Shown piece after piece: positions 24,651 through 37,643 of a stretch of 64,000 nucleotides of DNA. Every line of letters starts with the position of its first letter. The stretch's first letter is position 1. The stretch is from Acanthacorydalis orientalis. Lineage: Eukaryota; Arthropoda; Insecta; Megaloptera; Corydalidae. The notes below the pieces were generated by a model. It searched no databases. It had not been told where the DNA came from and saw only the letters and a list, made by a program, of their open reading frames with translations. Position numbers and translations under genes: made by a program. The stretch is taken from the NCBI GenBank assembly GCA_034766995.1, contig CM068314.1, forward strand, positions 24,651,608 through 24,715,607. Reading direction: 5' to 3'.

Positions 24651-25889
24651 TGTATTGAACACTTTCTGTAGAACGATTTATTTTTGAAAAAAAAATCTAA
24701 ACATAATACATTATATCAAAAAGTTTGCGTATTACGAAAAAGTTTATTTATATGTAAAAAGATTTATAAATGTGTATTATTTGTAACTCGTTGAATAATG
24801 GTTCTATGCAAACAATGAACTTTTTGTCACGTTTAAATGACAATAGTATATTTTAAATTAATATACAGTTGTGTTTCTTTATACACAATCTAAAAACTAA
24901 TCCGAAACGAACAAGCCTATTGCAGCCTATTGTATTCTCAAACAAGTATTAATATATAATCGAATTTAATCCTTTTAAAACACAAACAAATATAATAAGT
25001 ACTTCATTATTTTTACCCGATATATTTAATACGTACTTTATATCATGAATTTCAAATCATTAAAAAAGACAAACGTTTGGTATTCCAATTAATTTAATTA
25101 ACTATATCAAAAAATTTAATTTATATTAAAAATTTCCATAGCTGAAAATTCAATTAGTACTTCATTTTTCTACACAAAAAGAAATAATTTTATAACGAGA
25201 AGAAATCAAACTAATAATAGTGTTTATCTAAATCAATAACTATCAACAACAAAACTACATAATGGTAAAATAATCATTTATTTCCAAAATCTATAAGATA
25301 AAATTTGACGAAATACTTAGGAAAAATATTTTTAGGTGACTGAACCACCACGACAACAATATCTAAAAATTCAGCATTAAAAAAAAAATTAAAAATTGTA
25401 ACATTTGATTGATATTCATAAGAATACAATAGTCTAATAAACTTTATAATTTTATTTATAAACAACATTATTTATTATATTTTTCAAGTTAAAAAAAAAT
25501 AAGAATTATGATCACTGTTTACATTTGTTTACTTGATCTAATAGAAGTAATTAATATATATATGTATGTATGTATAGAATATAGAAGTAACAAAAAAATT
25601 ATTTTAGTTTGAGCTTTAATGCTATCATCCCGCAAAAAATATATTTTCAACAGTGTCAGACTGTAACGATGTATACCCTTGTTATAAGTCAAAATTTACA
25701 TAAGGAATTAAGTTAATTATCCGTTTATATCTTGTTTTTACATTTATAAACACGAAAATAAATACAAAGGTTACATTTGTGGCGCACTAACATAAAAAAA
25801 ATTAATAACAAAATATGCAAATCGTATTAACGTAATTAAAGCCGGTAACAAAAACAATTTCACCATCGTGAATAATTCACAAAAAGCAA
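24651..25889. other. AT-rich stretch, no gene seen
   Basis: Uniformly AT-rich, one short TATG repeat near 25555-25576. Open frames are low-complexity and unrecognised. Confidence 0.65.
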
Positions 25890-26160
25890 TATTAATGCGA
25901 AATTGTAACGTTTTGTTGGGAATTAAATACTCGTCACTGTGTGAAAATACGATGAAGTGCGCTCGATGTCGCGCCCTGCTGCGAACCAATTCCCGTAGGA
26001 TCACGAGGTGACGGCCGGTAATGCAGGCTGCGAATTAATGCTAGTGCGTTTGTTGATAAAAGCACGGCGGGACTGGAGGGTTTTTTTTTTGTGTAGCCGC
26101 GGAAGTGTGTCAGGGATTTGGGGATTTGTGAGTGTGTTTTGAAACGGCCCGTTCCATAGG
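25890..26160. other. GC-rich island, possible promoter or first exon
   Basis: The clearest GC-rich block of the window outside transposons: GCGCTCGATGTCGCGCCC, GAGGTGACGGCCGG, AGCACGGCGGGACTGGAGGG, a T-run, GTGTAGCCGCGGAAG, then GT-rich sequence and GAAACGGCCCG. No long frame crosses it: a minus-strand frame ending at 25771 enters from 26004 but is not recognised. An unmethylated CpG promoter or a conserved regulatory block are both possible. It lies 550 bp upstream of the plus-strand exon-like segment at 26714. Confidence 0.3.
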
Positions 26161-26713
26161 ATTTTCAAGATAAAGGATTCTCTCGATGACTGATTGTTTT
26201 CTTTCGTATAATGGTTTTAATGCCCTTATACAATGAATAATAAATGTTATTCGCGCAAAAATTATATCATTTATCAAATGGCATTAATGGATTATTATGA
26301 TCGACTTGTGATAAATACGTTCTGATCTTACATTCTTTTTACGATGTCGTTACGCAAACAATAACAAAGATGATCAGCTGATACAGAGATCTTTTATACA
26401 GATAATGTGACATATTCAACTGATTTATATTCACAGGATATATCCGTAATTTATTTATTTATATCATTTTGAAATAAGACTAAAGCTCATCTAACATATT
26501 TTTACCATGATAATAATATACTAGCACACAATCGTATTTAAACAACACTAATTGATAAAAATCATTTCATCATTACTTACTAATCTTTTCTTTTTATTTA
26601 TTAAAAATTACAACATACGTTAAAAAAAAGTATGAATGAAATAAACTTATATTTTTTTCTAGTTAATGCATAAATAAACTTGACCATATGTTCTAAAACT
26701 TTATTTTTTCTAG

Positions 26714-26748
26714 AGGGAACTTATCACATTTTATATTTCACATTAAAG
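26714..26748 (+). other. candidate 35-nt exon, plus strand (weak)
   Basis: A strong polypyrimidine tract and 3' splice site (CTTTATTTTTTCTAG) precede 26714. A consensus 5' splice site (AAAG then GTAAGTTTTT) follows 26748. The 35 nt are AT-rich, and two of three frames are open (for example GTYHILYFTLK). With no composition contrast, chance pairing of signals in a T-rich genome is a real possibility. Confidence 0.2.
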
Positions 26749-27569
26749 GTAAGTTTTTAAATATAAATTATATAATTGTTAAAAATAAATAATACTGTGT
26801 TTGTATTGATAAGTTATAAAACATCATATGAAAGAAAAACGGTTATAATTTTTATCATCATACTTCAAATACACGACAGTTTGGAACACTGAAACGTAAA
26901 TAATTGTTCTTATATTATCCACATAAATATATAGAATTACTTTCGTCTGAATTCTGTAAAATAAATATCAAATGTGATCGAGTACACAAACTATATTTGT
27001 ACAACATAGCAAATATTTAACAATAAATTAATCTAATAACACTTGCGTTAAAATTTTTATTTTTCCTGGAATAATATTTATGTTCCGTTGACCTTTAACA
27101 AAACGCACCCATTAATAAAATATTTTCTTTTGTATCGCACTCACGTTGGTATGCGATAAACATATATCTATTGTTTTTTAGCACAATACACGTGCGTACG
27201 TCACGAAGAACAACATGATTTAAATAGATATACTAAATTCATGTTTATGAAATAGTATAATGCAGGGAGCTGTTGATGAAAGGTTTATACACATGTAACT
27301 AATACAAAACACGATCCATCATATAAATTTTTCAATAATGAGAGCATAGTGTGCGCAACCCACACAAAACTGCGGGCATCAGCTTAGTGCAAAATTGATT
27401 CCTTTACCTCTAGAAAAAAAATCAATAATCATATACGAACAAAATGATTAAATAGATTTACGTATTATAAGGTGTGAAAGACGAAACATAAAAAGAATAT
27501 ACTTATAAACATTACAAATAGATTTTTCATTTTCTTATATTTGTATTAAACCAACTTCTCTTTCTCTCT

Positions 27570-27628
<59 letters not shown>

Positions 27629-28215
27629 GTCTGGAATATATATTATATAGCAGTTTTGACTGAATAACTAAACAAATAATTACATACGAAAAATATCAAT
27701 AGTAATATATAAATGAAATAAGAAGCACTTATTCTAATTTGTTTAGATATTAATATTACACTTAAATTGATTCACAGCACTACCATAGTAGCACCAATAT
27801 CACATTTTATCAACAAATCTAATCGAAAATATGTCAAATACATATAGCACCGGACGATCCACTTTTTATTCTATGAAGGCACATCCCTATTTTTCGTTCC
27901 AAGAAAATAAACAGACTGCAGAGTGATTTTATATCTTTTACGCAACATGCATTTTCGTATACATGAAAATATGTTACTGGAATTTAATGACCAATAAAAA
28001 ATAGGTTTATTTTATTTTTATATATTCTGACAGCATACTGAATATATAATCTATGAATCACATAACACATAAATGAACACAACTATGAATATTCACATCG
28101 ATACATTTTAAAGTTCAAAAGGATTCAATTCCATGCGTAGAACGAGTGTGTCTAATTGAATACTTTTACATACATTTTACACTACCAAATTAACAATTAA
28201 TGAAACACACACACA

Positions 28216-28265
28216 ATATATATATATATATATATATATGACAGTATATATATATATATATATGA

Positions 28266-28307
<42 letters not shown>

Positions 28308-28310
28308 GAC
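28216..28310. repeat. TA tract with repeated TATGACA interruptions
   Basis: Three TA arrays are separated by ATATATGACAGTATATA, ATATATGACACTATATA and finally CACATATGACAG. The interruption recurs with similar sequence, so the tract grew by duplication of a longer unit, not only by TA slippage. Confidence 0.85.
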
Positions 28311-28535
28311 AGCTTATTTCTTTCTTAAATACAATGTACATATTAATTGTTTATCTTTATAAACTTCACAACAAAATATTACAATATACAAATATTATAC
28401 CTATAATGTGATTTCACATCATATTAATAAAGTTTCTTTATCAAATGTAGTTTGGTATTCTATTTAACTTTTTCATTTCATCTGAGAATAAGAGGAATAT
28501 TTCCGTAAAATATTTGCCCTTCAACACAAATACTG

Positions 28536-28601
<66 letters not shown>

Positions 28602-28868
28602 AGCATCAATTGGAAAAAGTCGATTTTCTTTCCTAAGAAATGAATTATTCAATGCACGTACAATAAGAACAATTTTTTGCAAGAGCTTACCTGCTTCTTT
28701 TCAGAACTAATTATATTGTAACAATAAATTATCAATATACAACGGAAAAAAAATATAAAGCAGCATTGTAAAATGTAAATTTTTACGTGATTAAAATGTA
28801 CAATAAAGCTTGACTGTAAACATAACAGACTAAGAAATAAATTTATGAAAAAACCATTCCATCATTTA

Positions 28869-28915
<47 letters not shown>

Positions 28916-29333
28916 CTAACTCATAAAATAATATTAACTAAAATATAAAAAAAAATTCTATTTAAGAAAAAATAAAAAGCCAATGAATGAATTTTCATTT
29001 TGAATTGAAGATTTATTTCAAACTTACTTCAAACTATCACATATTATAAATGGATTTATATAAAAAACGCTAGTAAAAACTTTTCTAAACCAGTAAAAGT
29101 AAAATATTTGAAAATATGGAACAGATTTTAAACAGATTGTTCTATGGTTCCATTTACGCGTTTTTATTTACGCGCAATTTTCGTGAAACTAATTTCTTGC
29201 ATAAATGGAGAGATTATAGTATTTCTCAATTAATACAATTGTGAACTATATAACTGATACTTATTCGATAAACTAATATGAGTTTTTTATTAATTTACCT
29301 GAATTTGACATATTTATGTAAGTATCGGTAATA

Positions 29334-29810
29334 TTAGGTTGGAGCAAAAATAAATGTGGTTTTTACGTATCGAGTATAAATACGCATATATCAATTAAAA
29401 ATTATATTTATTTATTCAAATAAAGACCATTGGCGTGCACGCATTTCTCCAGTCATCGAGGTTTTCGTTTCCATCACGAAATTTTTGGAACCAGTGTCGA
29501 GCTGTACGTTCACTAATTGACTCTTCGCGAAAAACCAATTTGATATTTCGAGCAGTTTCTGTTGCTTTACGTCCCAATTTAAACTCGTACAACAAAATCG
29601 CACGAATTTGCTTTTTTTCCATGACTAATTTAAGAGGTTATAACCAACAATACTAAATAATGAAAACAATAGACATAAGCTGAAATCAGTAGTGCTAATT
29701 TCATTGTTTACAATGATGTCACATGACTATAACAAAAGATAACGGTCACTAGACAAATCGGCGCCAAACACAAAATGATAAAAACTGTAATTATTTTTGC
29801 ACAAACTTAA
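29334..29810 (-). mobile_element. mariner deletion derivative, 477 bp, TA-flanked
   Basis: Left end TTAGGTTGGAGCAAAAATAA from 29334; right end, minus strand, TTAAGTTTGTGCAAAAATAA ending 29810. The target TA is present on both sides (29332-29333 and 29811-29812). The terminal sequence closely resembles that of the Hsmar1/cecropia mariner group. The interior keeps the transposase N-terminus and its last few codons only. Confidence 0.92.
29405..29622 (-). pseudogene. mariner transposase, N-terminus joined to C-terminus
   Basis: Starts at 29622 with MEKKQIRAILLYEFKLG, continues KATETARNIK and RTARHWFQKFRDG (first helix-turn-helix), and reaches about residue 60. There the sequence jumps to the family's C-terminal codons, which read VHANGLYLNK followed by a stop, but in another frame. 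About 270 residues, including the whole D,D34D domain, are missing. It is one of the best-preserved N-termini here, which suggests a relatively young copy. Confidence 0.9.
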
Positions 29811-30109
29811 TAAAAACAATATATCATCCTACTGAACTTCACACATTACAAGAGTGATTATTTATAATTTTCATAAAATTTTATTTTTCTAAATAACTTT
29901 CTTACAATTGTATACACATTTTTAATGAATAATCGCTAAATACTATACGAATGTATTACTGGACTTTAATTTCGTGATACTAAAATAATACCACACATAG
30001 AAAAACACACGTAACAATCCCTACTACATGATGTATTTAGTAATGAAAACTCCTGTATCACATACAAACATTACTAAATGAAATGTGCACGAAAAATAAA
30101 CATAGATCA

Positions 30110-30500
30110 AATCATAAACGCCGGCAGTACTGGCATGCGGGAGATACTACACATGCACGCACTCATCCAATCTTCACAGCTGTTAAAATTTACGATGTCC
30201 TTAACCCCGAAAATAGGATGTGAAGAAGGAAATAGAACTCAAGTCAATACCGCACCGTTAGTTTCAGTGCACGTTTTTAACTGAAACGACTTTGCGGACG
30301 TTCAGCAATAAAGTGGTAGCTGAATTGCCTTCTTGGACGTGTTGTAACAGATCGTGGGTAATTCATATTGTCCTACGCGTTGATAAATGTAAACTTGTGA
30401 CGTTGAAAGCATAGTGAGAGTAGATAATGAACTATTTATCTTGATCGGAAGAATATTATTTTCAGGTTCCAGATAATACCGAACGGAACGTATACTTTCA
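30110..30500. other. GC-elevated island
   Basis: Mixed-composition block with AACGCCGGCAGTACTGGCAT, CTACGCGTTGATAAATG and CCGAACGGAACG. A plus-strand frame (30078-30284, 68 codons) and a minus-strand frame (30302-30592, 96 codons) are open but unrecognised and show no domain. It may be conserved non-coding DNA. Confidence 0.25.
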
Positions 30501-32105
30501 TTTTCACACCTTAGTTTACAGTACATTAGACGAAAATAGTAGAAAGTACAAGTATTTATAAAAAATATTTGACTTTTATATGACACGCGCAATTATATTG
30601 TACTATTTAAAAAAAATGTAATCATAGTAATACAGTTAATAACATACATTATAATATTTATGTTGTAGATCAAGCAATTTATATATATTTAATTATCAAC
30701 TAAATACAATATTAAAATAAATGCATTCTGTTAGATTATTCCCGATAATTCAAATGATATTACTACATACAAGTACATACATTGATGTTTATAAATTTAA
30801 ATGCATCAAAGGTAAGTTTCAAACTGATCAATCACTTTTATTTCTATATTACTAAAACTATTAAATTAATGTTTTTATCAACTCTTACCGTACCAATATT
30901 TATTATATATATATATAGTGTGTGTGTGTGTGTTTATGTGCGAACGTATATGCTTTGTTCTATATTAATAAAAAATAAATAGTTTTACTATTCATTCTTC
31001 CACATACTTTCTAAACATTAATCAATAAAACTGGAGAAAAGCATAATTTAAATTCGTTTGATTTATATACATATTATATATAACATAACTATATAATATA
31101 AACAAAATTGTTATATATATATATATATATATATATATAACTTCATTCTTAAAAATTCCTGAATGTCTTTATAATAAATGTTCATTCATTTCAGATTAAA
31201 GATATTATTTTCAAACTAAAAACCAAAGTGCATTAACTTTTTAAAAATAATGCCACTAAATTTTATGTTTCTGATATAGGCTTAAAGTTAACGTTTATAG
31301 TTTTATTATTAATTACAATCGCATAACTTACTAGTCCTTTATTAGTCTGCGTTTCGAATTATTCAATGTACCTTTCTAAACTACTAAAATAATTACTAGT
31401 CAAAATATAATAAACAACGATTACTATAGAAACAGTTCTTTGTAAAATACAATCTTAACTTTCAATTATTCAAACTGATGTATGTTATACACAGGATTTA
31501 AAAAATGATAAAGAAGAATGAAATGGGTCTGTTTTAAATTGTACATTTTTATTGAAACCGACAAGTTTCTATAGGTACTCAGCACCACTAAAAACAATAT
31601 GTTTACATTCTAATACAAACATTATTATTTCAATCAAATATCAGTCATTCTTGTCAATATTTTTCAACGCAAATCCACATTACAAAATACCACCATTATT
31701 TTTAAACTTTCGATACAATACAAAACTAATGACAAAATTTAACCAAATTTTTATTGAACGTGACCTCCATTTATTATTTATATAAACACTTTATTTTTAC
31801 TTCAATATATTGGTATCTATGCAATATAGTCAAGGTATTAAAAAAATATGCACTTAGTATACGTTTATTGAAAAAAAAATTATAATATATATATATATAA
31901 TAATTTTTCTTCCTGAGAGTTTTATTATCATATTCATAAATACACACACAATACATACTTGGATATATAAACACACACACAGAGAGAGAAAGAGAAATAT
32001 TTTCAATCTTTGATGATCAACTAATAAATAAGGGAGTCTCGACTTCTTATTTCAATAATGCAGAGCATTTTTTTCCACCTATTTCTAATATATATTTGAT
32101 AATCT

Positions 32106-32163
<58 letters not shown>

Positions 32164-33451
32164 ATTCACTTAATAGACGGTATGATAAAATACACAAAAT
32201 ATACTAAAATTACTTTAATAATATATTTTACATTATATAATTCATGTATGTTGTGTTTGAGTTCTAAACATATATTTGTCTTTTATTCGTAAAACAACGG
32301 CTGAATAATTTTTCTACCTAGTCGTGAATTCGCGTCTAAATGTTTATATATTTAGCCGTTAAACTTTGTTAATTAATGCAAGAATATAAATATACGCCAG
32401 CATATATAAAATATAATATGAACTACTACTAAAATCAACAAAAACAAGATTTAAAAACAATTAAATAATTAAGCTCTAGAATTTTAAATAATCTGATAAT
32501 GAAATGTGCTTATAAACCTATTATAATTGGAGAATATTGTTTTATATAAAAAAAATAATTCATTTGTTTCGTGGCATTAAATAAAATATAAATGACATTG
32601 TTGTGATGTTTGAAGTTTTTTTAAAAAAAAATTTTTGAACTAATGTCTAAATATATATCTTACTTAGTTGGATATAAAAATGTTAATACATGTTAGAAAT
32701 AAAAATATGAATACGCCATAGTAAGAAATACATGACATAATATTAATTATGCTTATTTTGACTATAACATATCAACAAATTCAAAAAAGAAAAAGAAATT
32801 ACCATTATTGTGTTCGGTGGCCTCAATAGTTTTTTTTTATTTAGTTAGTTTGTCTTCGATGATCAATTCACTTCAATTCGATTGAACTACGATATCAGAA
32901 ATGTCATTTGTAATCAATGTACCTCCTGAATGCAACAACTATTTCATAACATCCTCTTCAATATAAACAAGTAATAGATCTAACGATAACCAACAGCATT
33001 TTTCATACACATTTCATGTTTGATACTCTAACTGCAATCATTACATCAAGATATAATAGTTGGATGAATATTACGATACATGATTGTTAAATTATGACTA
33101 CATGATGAATTTAATAAAAAAAAATCGTCTGTGTTGTATATTCAGTCTAATAAATTATATAAAGATCTTAATGAAAATGTTGAATTTAAAAAGATAATTT
33201 AATTTACACAGCACGAATTTTCGAATCATAGCCATTTATTTTCATTAAAAATACAAACTTTATTAATGAAACGAATTTAATAATTGATTAATAATATGTA
33301 TAAGTACATGTTTTAGTTGTATATTTACAAAACATTAATAATTTTAAATGTTTCGCTTGTTTTTTCGACTTAAATACTTATTTGTTATTATTCACTGTGT
33401 CAAAACAAGAACAAATATTTTTCAACAAAAATTTTATAACTAAAAATGCAA

Positions 33452-33472
33452 TACACACACACACACTCACAC

Positions 33473-33510
<38 letters not shown>

Positions 33511-33525
33511 GTGTGTGTGTGTGTG
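33452..33525. repeat. (AC)n-(TA)n-(GT)n symmetric tract
   Basis: An AC array runs into TA and then into GT. The outer arms are reverse complements, giving a potential long hairpin, as at 5807-5872. Confidence 0.9.
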
Positions 33526-34324
33526 ATATGTATATAAACTAAACCGTAACATTTCTTGCTTTCTGATTAATAGAACAGTCATTTAAAGCAGAATTAAATA
33601 ATAAATTGCTTATCTCACAAGAACAAATTCCTTAGAGACTACTTTGGTTTAGAAATTGTTTAAGTATTCCTAATCAATTTTACAAGCCCATTCGTTCATA
33701 CTTCACTCAAAGACAAAATTCAATATAAAATATTTATATTCTCTAGAGACTGATAAATATTTCAAATAAATGTTTCTTCAATAAGATAGAAGACATTTTT
33801 AGAGGTTAGTATTTCAAATTTAGAATTATTTTTTAAAAGATATTCGATATATTACAATTTAAACATAATAACAAAAATATGTATAAATAATTTATTTTAA
33901 TTATTAATAACTATTTCACTGCCATTTTAAAAATTGAAAGATCCAAGAAAATAAAATGACAACATGATTACACAATACATTAATTAATCGAAATTACTAT
34001 ATGTTGGAAATAGATCCTGTTTAAAAGGAAAAAAATAATGGGATCTTATTTTTAATAAAAAAAATAGCATGATTATAAAACAAAGTCGTCATAAAATACT
34101 AATAAATTGATGAATAAAGCTATTATTATAATCTATTATTAAATTTATTAATATTATGATTATCCATATTATAAAATACTCATACGTATATTTTCAAATA
34201 ATTATGTTTTACATAAACATTTTTTAATAATTCTATTTTAAAAAAAATTAATATATATCGTTAAAATTTTTATTTTAGATGCACTTCTTTAATCTAGTAT
34301 AGATTTGAAATAAATGTGTGTATG

Positions 34325-34326
<2 letters not shown>

Positions 34327-34383
<57 letters not shown>
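34327..34383. repeat. (TA)n
   Basis: About 28 uninterrupted TA units; no other feature. Confidence 0.95.
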
Positions 34384-34389
<6 letters not shown>

Positions 34390-36881
34390 ATGAAAATAAA
34401 TTCTTTATAAAATTGGTAACAACAAATATTTCTCTGTCCGTTTTTTCTTTTATTTATAGTACAATAACCTTTTGAAAAACAAAGTTCTTCAAAATCAAAA
34501 AAATGTTTCATTTAATAAAACGTTTTGTTGTACATGTTGCTTTTACTGAAAAACATAATAAAAAAATCCGTCAGACTCATACATTAGAGCATATTTCATT
34601 TTGTTGATGCCTTCACAGAGAAAAGATATATCTCATTTCAATCATGTTACATAAAATGTGCCACTTTATATTTACATAAATGTCAATCATTTTTGTTTCT
34701 GTATGCTTATGTCTGACATATATTTTAAAATATTCCATTTGTACCATCAAGTCAAAGTTAAATAACTATACTGAAAATATTAGTGGCAACGAATGTCAAA
34801 TTTTGATTTTTTTATGCAAAATGACGAATCAAGTATTTGATATAAAAAACTGAAAATTTTATATTCAAAATAAGTTATTACGCCTAATATTTAACAGTTA
34901 CGTTCAAAAATGTAATAGATACATTACGAGAACATTTATTACAAATTAGTCAAAAATAAATTCTAAACCTGTCAATAAAAATCAGTATTTGTTAAATTCA
35001 CACAAAACTAAAATAAATAAATGTTTAAAAGAGAGTTTTAGAACTTAAAAATTACAATTCTACGTACTTTTACCATTCATTATTATAAAGAAATACTCTT
35101 ATCTATTGAAAATTTATTAGAAATTAAAAATAGAACATACGTGGATTTCCTAATTGTTATTTATATTTTTTACTGCACACGCAATACCATTTTTAATTAA
35201 AACAGTCCAATTTCTGACCATTAATTTTGTATATTTTTTACCTTTATATTATATATTTCTACATAAATTTTTAAAAATATTTTAATTAATAACAGATTTA
35301 AGACAGTACCACACTTTTTTGAAATACTAGTCTGTTTTTTAACACAAACTTAACTTCTTTTAATTGAGAAATAACTGAAATAATAATGAATTATAGCATA
35401 TTAGTGGTAAAGACAGTTTTTTTTTTAATTTCCAATTTTGTACCCATGTTCGTTATATTAATTCTTTTATACATACTTCAATTCGATAATAACTTTGCAA
35501 TTAACTTTAAACTATTATCTAACTAATAATTATTAATAAATATTTATATTGTTTTCAATATCGTTCACATTTAAATTAATTCCTGCATGCATCTTATTTA
35601 CCCAAACGTAGAGTTTAACAGGCAAAAACTTTAAGAAACTGAAACGATAAAAGGGAAATAGAAAGAATCATGTTAAAAAAGCACAGTTTAAGATCTAAAA
35701 AGGAACAAATATATAAATCCACTGAAAGGCAGGGATAATATAAAAATAATTAAAATGACGTATAGACATTTTGATAAGAACGTATAGTAGGTGGTCACGA
35801 TAATTGAAAAGAGAAGAAAAATAAAACCTTATACAAAATAAGAAAACTTTATAAAGAGATTAGTCGGAAAGAACTAAACGAGAAAAGCAAAAGATCGGAA
35901 ACAATAGAAATATACTAAAAATATATGTGTAAAACTTTATGCGGTAAGTAATCATTACAATATCCAAAATTTACTGATTACAAGTACAAATAAAAATTAA
36001 AAATCATACTGCACTGAACAAAATATTCTCCCGATGACTAATTTTAAAAATTATGTCAACATATCTATTTATTACTAATACTTTTATATTTTCTATTTCT
36101 AAAATTAGAGTCATTAAACTCTTACTTCAATTGTTAATTGGACTAAAATATATATAAAAAAGATGTTATTCCGAAAATTATTCTAAAACAATAATAAAGT
36201 TTTATATGTTAAAAATCAAGCACATAATAAATATATAACCCCATTTAAAATTTGAATATTTTAAATATGAATACGTTTACTTTTCAGAACGAGGCTAAAC
36301 CAAATTTTTATGTAAATAAATGCTCCGCAAAGATAAATGTATTCTTCATATAAAATTATCTTATTATCACAAGCCATTAAATAGTATAAGAGAATCTTAC
36401 GATAAATAATATTCTTAAACAGAAACGTGATATATTAAAGAAATCTCTTGAGAAGCCGTAAAAAAGTTGTTTTCGAGCAATAAAAACACAATTATATTTA
36501 TATTATAATTGAATAATAATTGTTGTAAAATAAATTAAAATTTTCATATTAAATACTAAATATATAAATGTTTCAAACATATTACGCTTAAATCTTAACA
36601 GATTTAAAACTAAAAAGAGTGACAAACTATTCTCATTTCCATTATGTTTCATCTGGATTATTATTCAAAAACACAATCAGCAATAATATGAAATATCTGT
36701 GACACCATGTGTTCGCTCTTATTTCAATATGAGAAAACCAAAAGTTAAGCATATTATTAAACCAACATAAGCTAGCTCTAAATGAACAAAATTTAAATCA
36801 CAGAAACATCTTTGTATTCTCTAATAACACCGTTGCTTTCATAGTACAGCGTATTTAATGAAACAATACCATTAATAACGC

Positions 36882-36970
36882 TCATTGAACAAACAATACA
36901 TTACCGTTGGGATCTGTTTCAGTGGCGTGGATATGATTACCGTCATGGGAAAAGCAATATTTAGTTGTTT
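36882..36970 (-). other. candidate coding exon, minus strand
   Basis: A good minus-strand 3' splice site (TTTCATTTTCATAG) precedes 36970. The segment is about 40-45% GC in a 25% background. After two nt, one frame reads KYCFSHDGNHIHAT, then ETDPNG. It either continues NVLFVQ and ends at a TGA (36882-36884), giving a terminal coding exon, or splices at ACG-GTAATG after 36905, giving a 66-nt exon with phase 1 at both ends. A second frame (KQLNIAFPMT ...) is also open across the 66 nt. The peptide is not one I can assign to a family. The most gene-like sequence in the window. Confidence 0.4.
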
Positions 36971-37330
36971 CTATGAAAATGAAATGAGATTTATTATAAC
37001 GAATTAATTAACACATCTCTCTATGTTGTTGCATCCATTACTGTCACACTTGATAAAACGTGCAGCGTATAGTACAGAAAATATTAGAAGATTTATTTGG
37101 GAATTTAAAATAATCTAATAGTATATGGAAATAAATCATTTGGTTTTACATGCATATATTAATAGGAACTGTTACATTAAATCATAACTGAAAAAATTAA
37201 CGAATTGTGATTTTTCATTCCTAAAAATCTCACCACTCATATTTCTCAATACACATAACCAGACAGATATATGTATGTGTATATATATATATATATATAT
37301 GTATGTATATATATATATATATAATATATA

Positions 37331-37575
37331 CTAGGGGGCTTCGCCCTCTTCTCGCTGCGCTCGCCCACTTGTCAATTATAACCCTCTACATGTAACCGAA
37401 TAAAACAATAAACATATTTTTAAAGACTCAGTTATGTCTATATAATCATTATCGCAGGACAGATTGCAACATTACTTTTTTATATATGAGAAACATATGT
37501 AGGTACCATGAAACCTCGAGGTTATAAATAAATAAATCGACGTTGTCGAAATTTTTTGTGGATAATTTTGATTTT
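37331..37575 (-). mobile_element. CTAG-ended hairpin repeat, copy 4, full length
   Basis: About 245 bp and the best-preserved minus-strand copy. On the plus strand it begins CTAGGGGGCTTCGCCC at 37331, so the true 3' end is a GGGCGAAGCCCCCTAG hairpin, followed by CTCGCTGCGCTCGCCCACTT. It ends in TTTTGTGGATAATTTTGATT before TTATATA. (TA)n lies on both sides (37276-37328 and 37589-37641). The outermost TC at the 5' side (complement of 37570-37571) would suit a Helitron start, but the flanking AAAA is shared among copies, so the exact 5' end is uncertain. Confidence 0.85.
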
Positions 37576-37587
37576 ATATACATACAA

Positions 37588-37641
<54 letters not shown>

Positions 37642-37643
<2 letters not shown>

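Larger units (their letters stand above)
26161..29333. other. AT-rich stretch with many TA tracts
   Basis: Holds the exon-like segment at 26714-26748, (TA)n at 27573-27621, the structured tract at 28216-28310, and (TA)n at 28540-28598 and 28872-28913. On the minus strand a strong 5' splice-like site (GAAGCAG then GTAAGC) lies at about 28691, with only a weak 3' site upstream. No gene seen. Confidence 0.6.
29813..36881. other. AT-rich stretch with microsatellites
   Basis: Holds the island at 30110-30500, (TA)n at 30903-30935, 31111-31139, 32109-32160 and 34327-34383, and the symmetric tract 33452-33525. A plus-strand splice-like pair encloses 30735-30811 (AT-rich, not convincing). 35640-35940 is markedly purine-rich, like 7880-8190, without a readable protein. 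No gene seen. Confidence 0.6.

Noticed and set aside
30735..30811. Plus-strand 77-nt exon ending AAAG-GTAAGT
   Set aside because: The donor is good, but the 3' site is mediocre and the sequence is as AT-rich as the flanks; no independent support.
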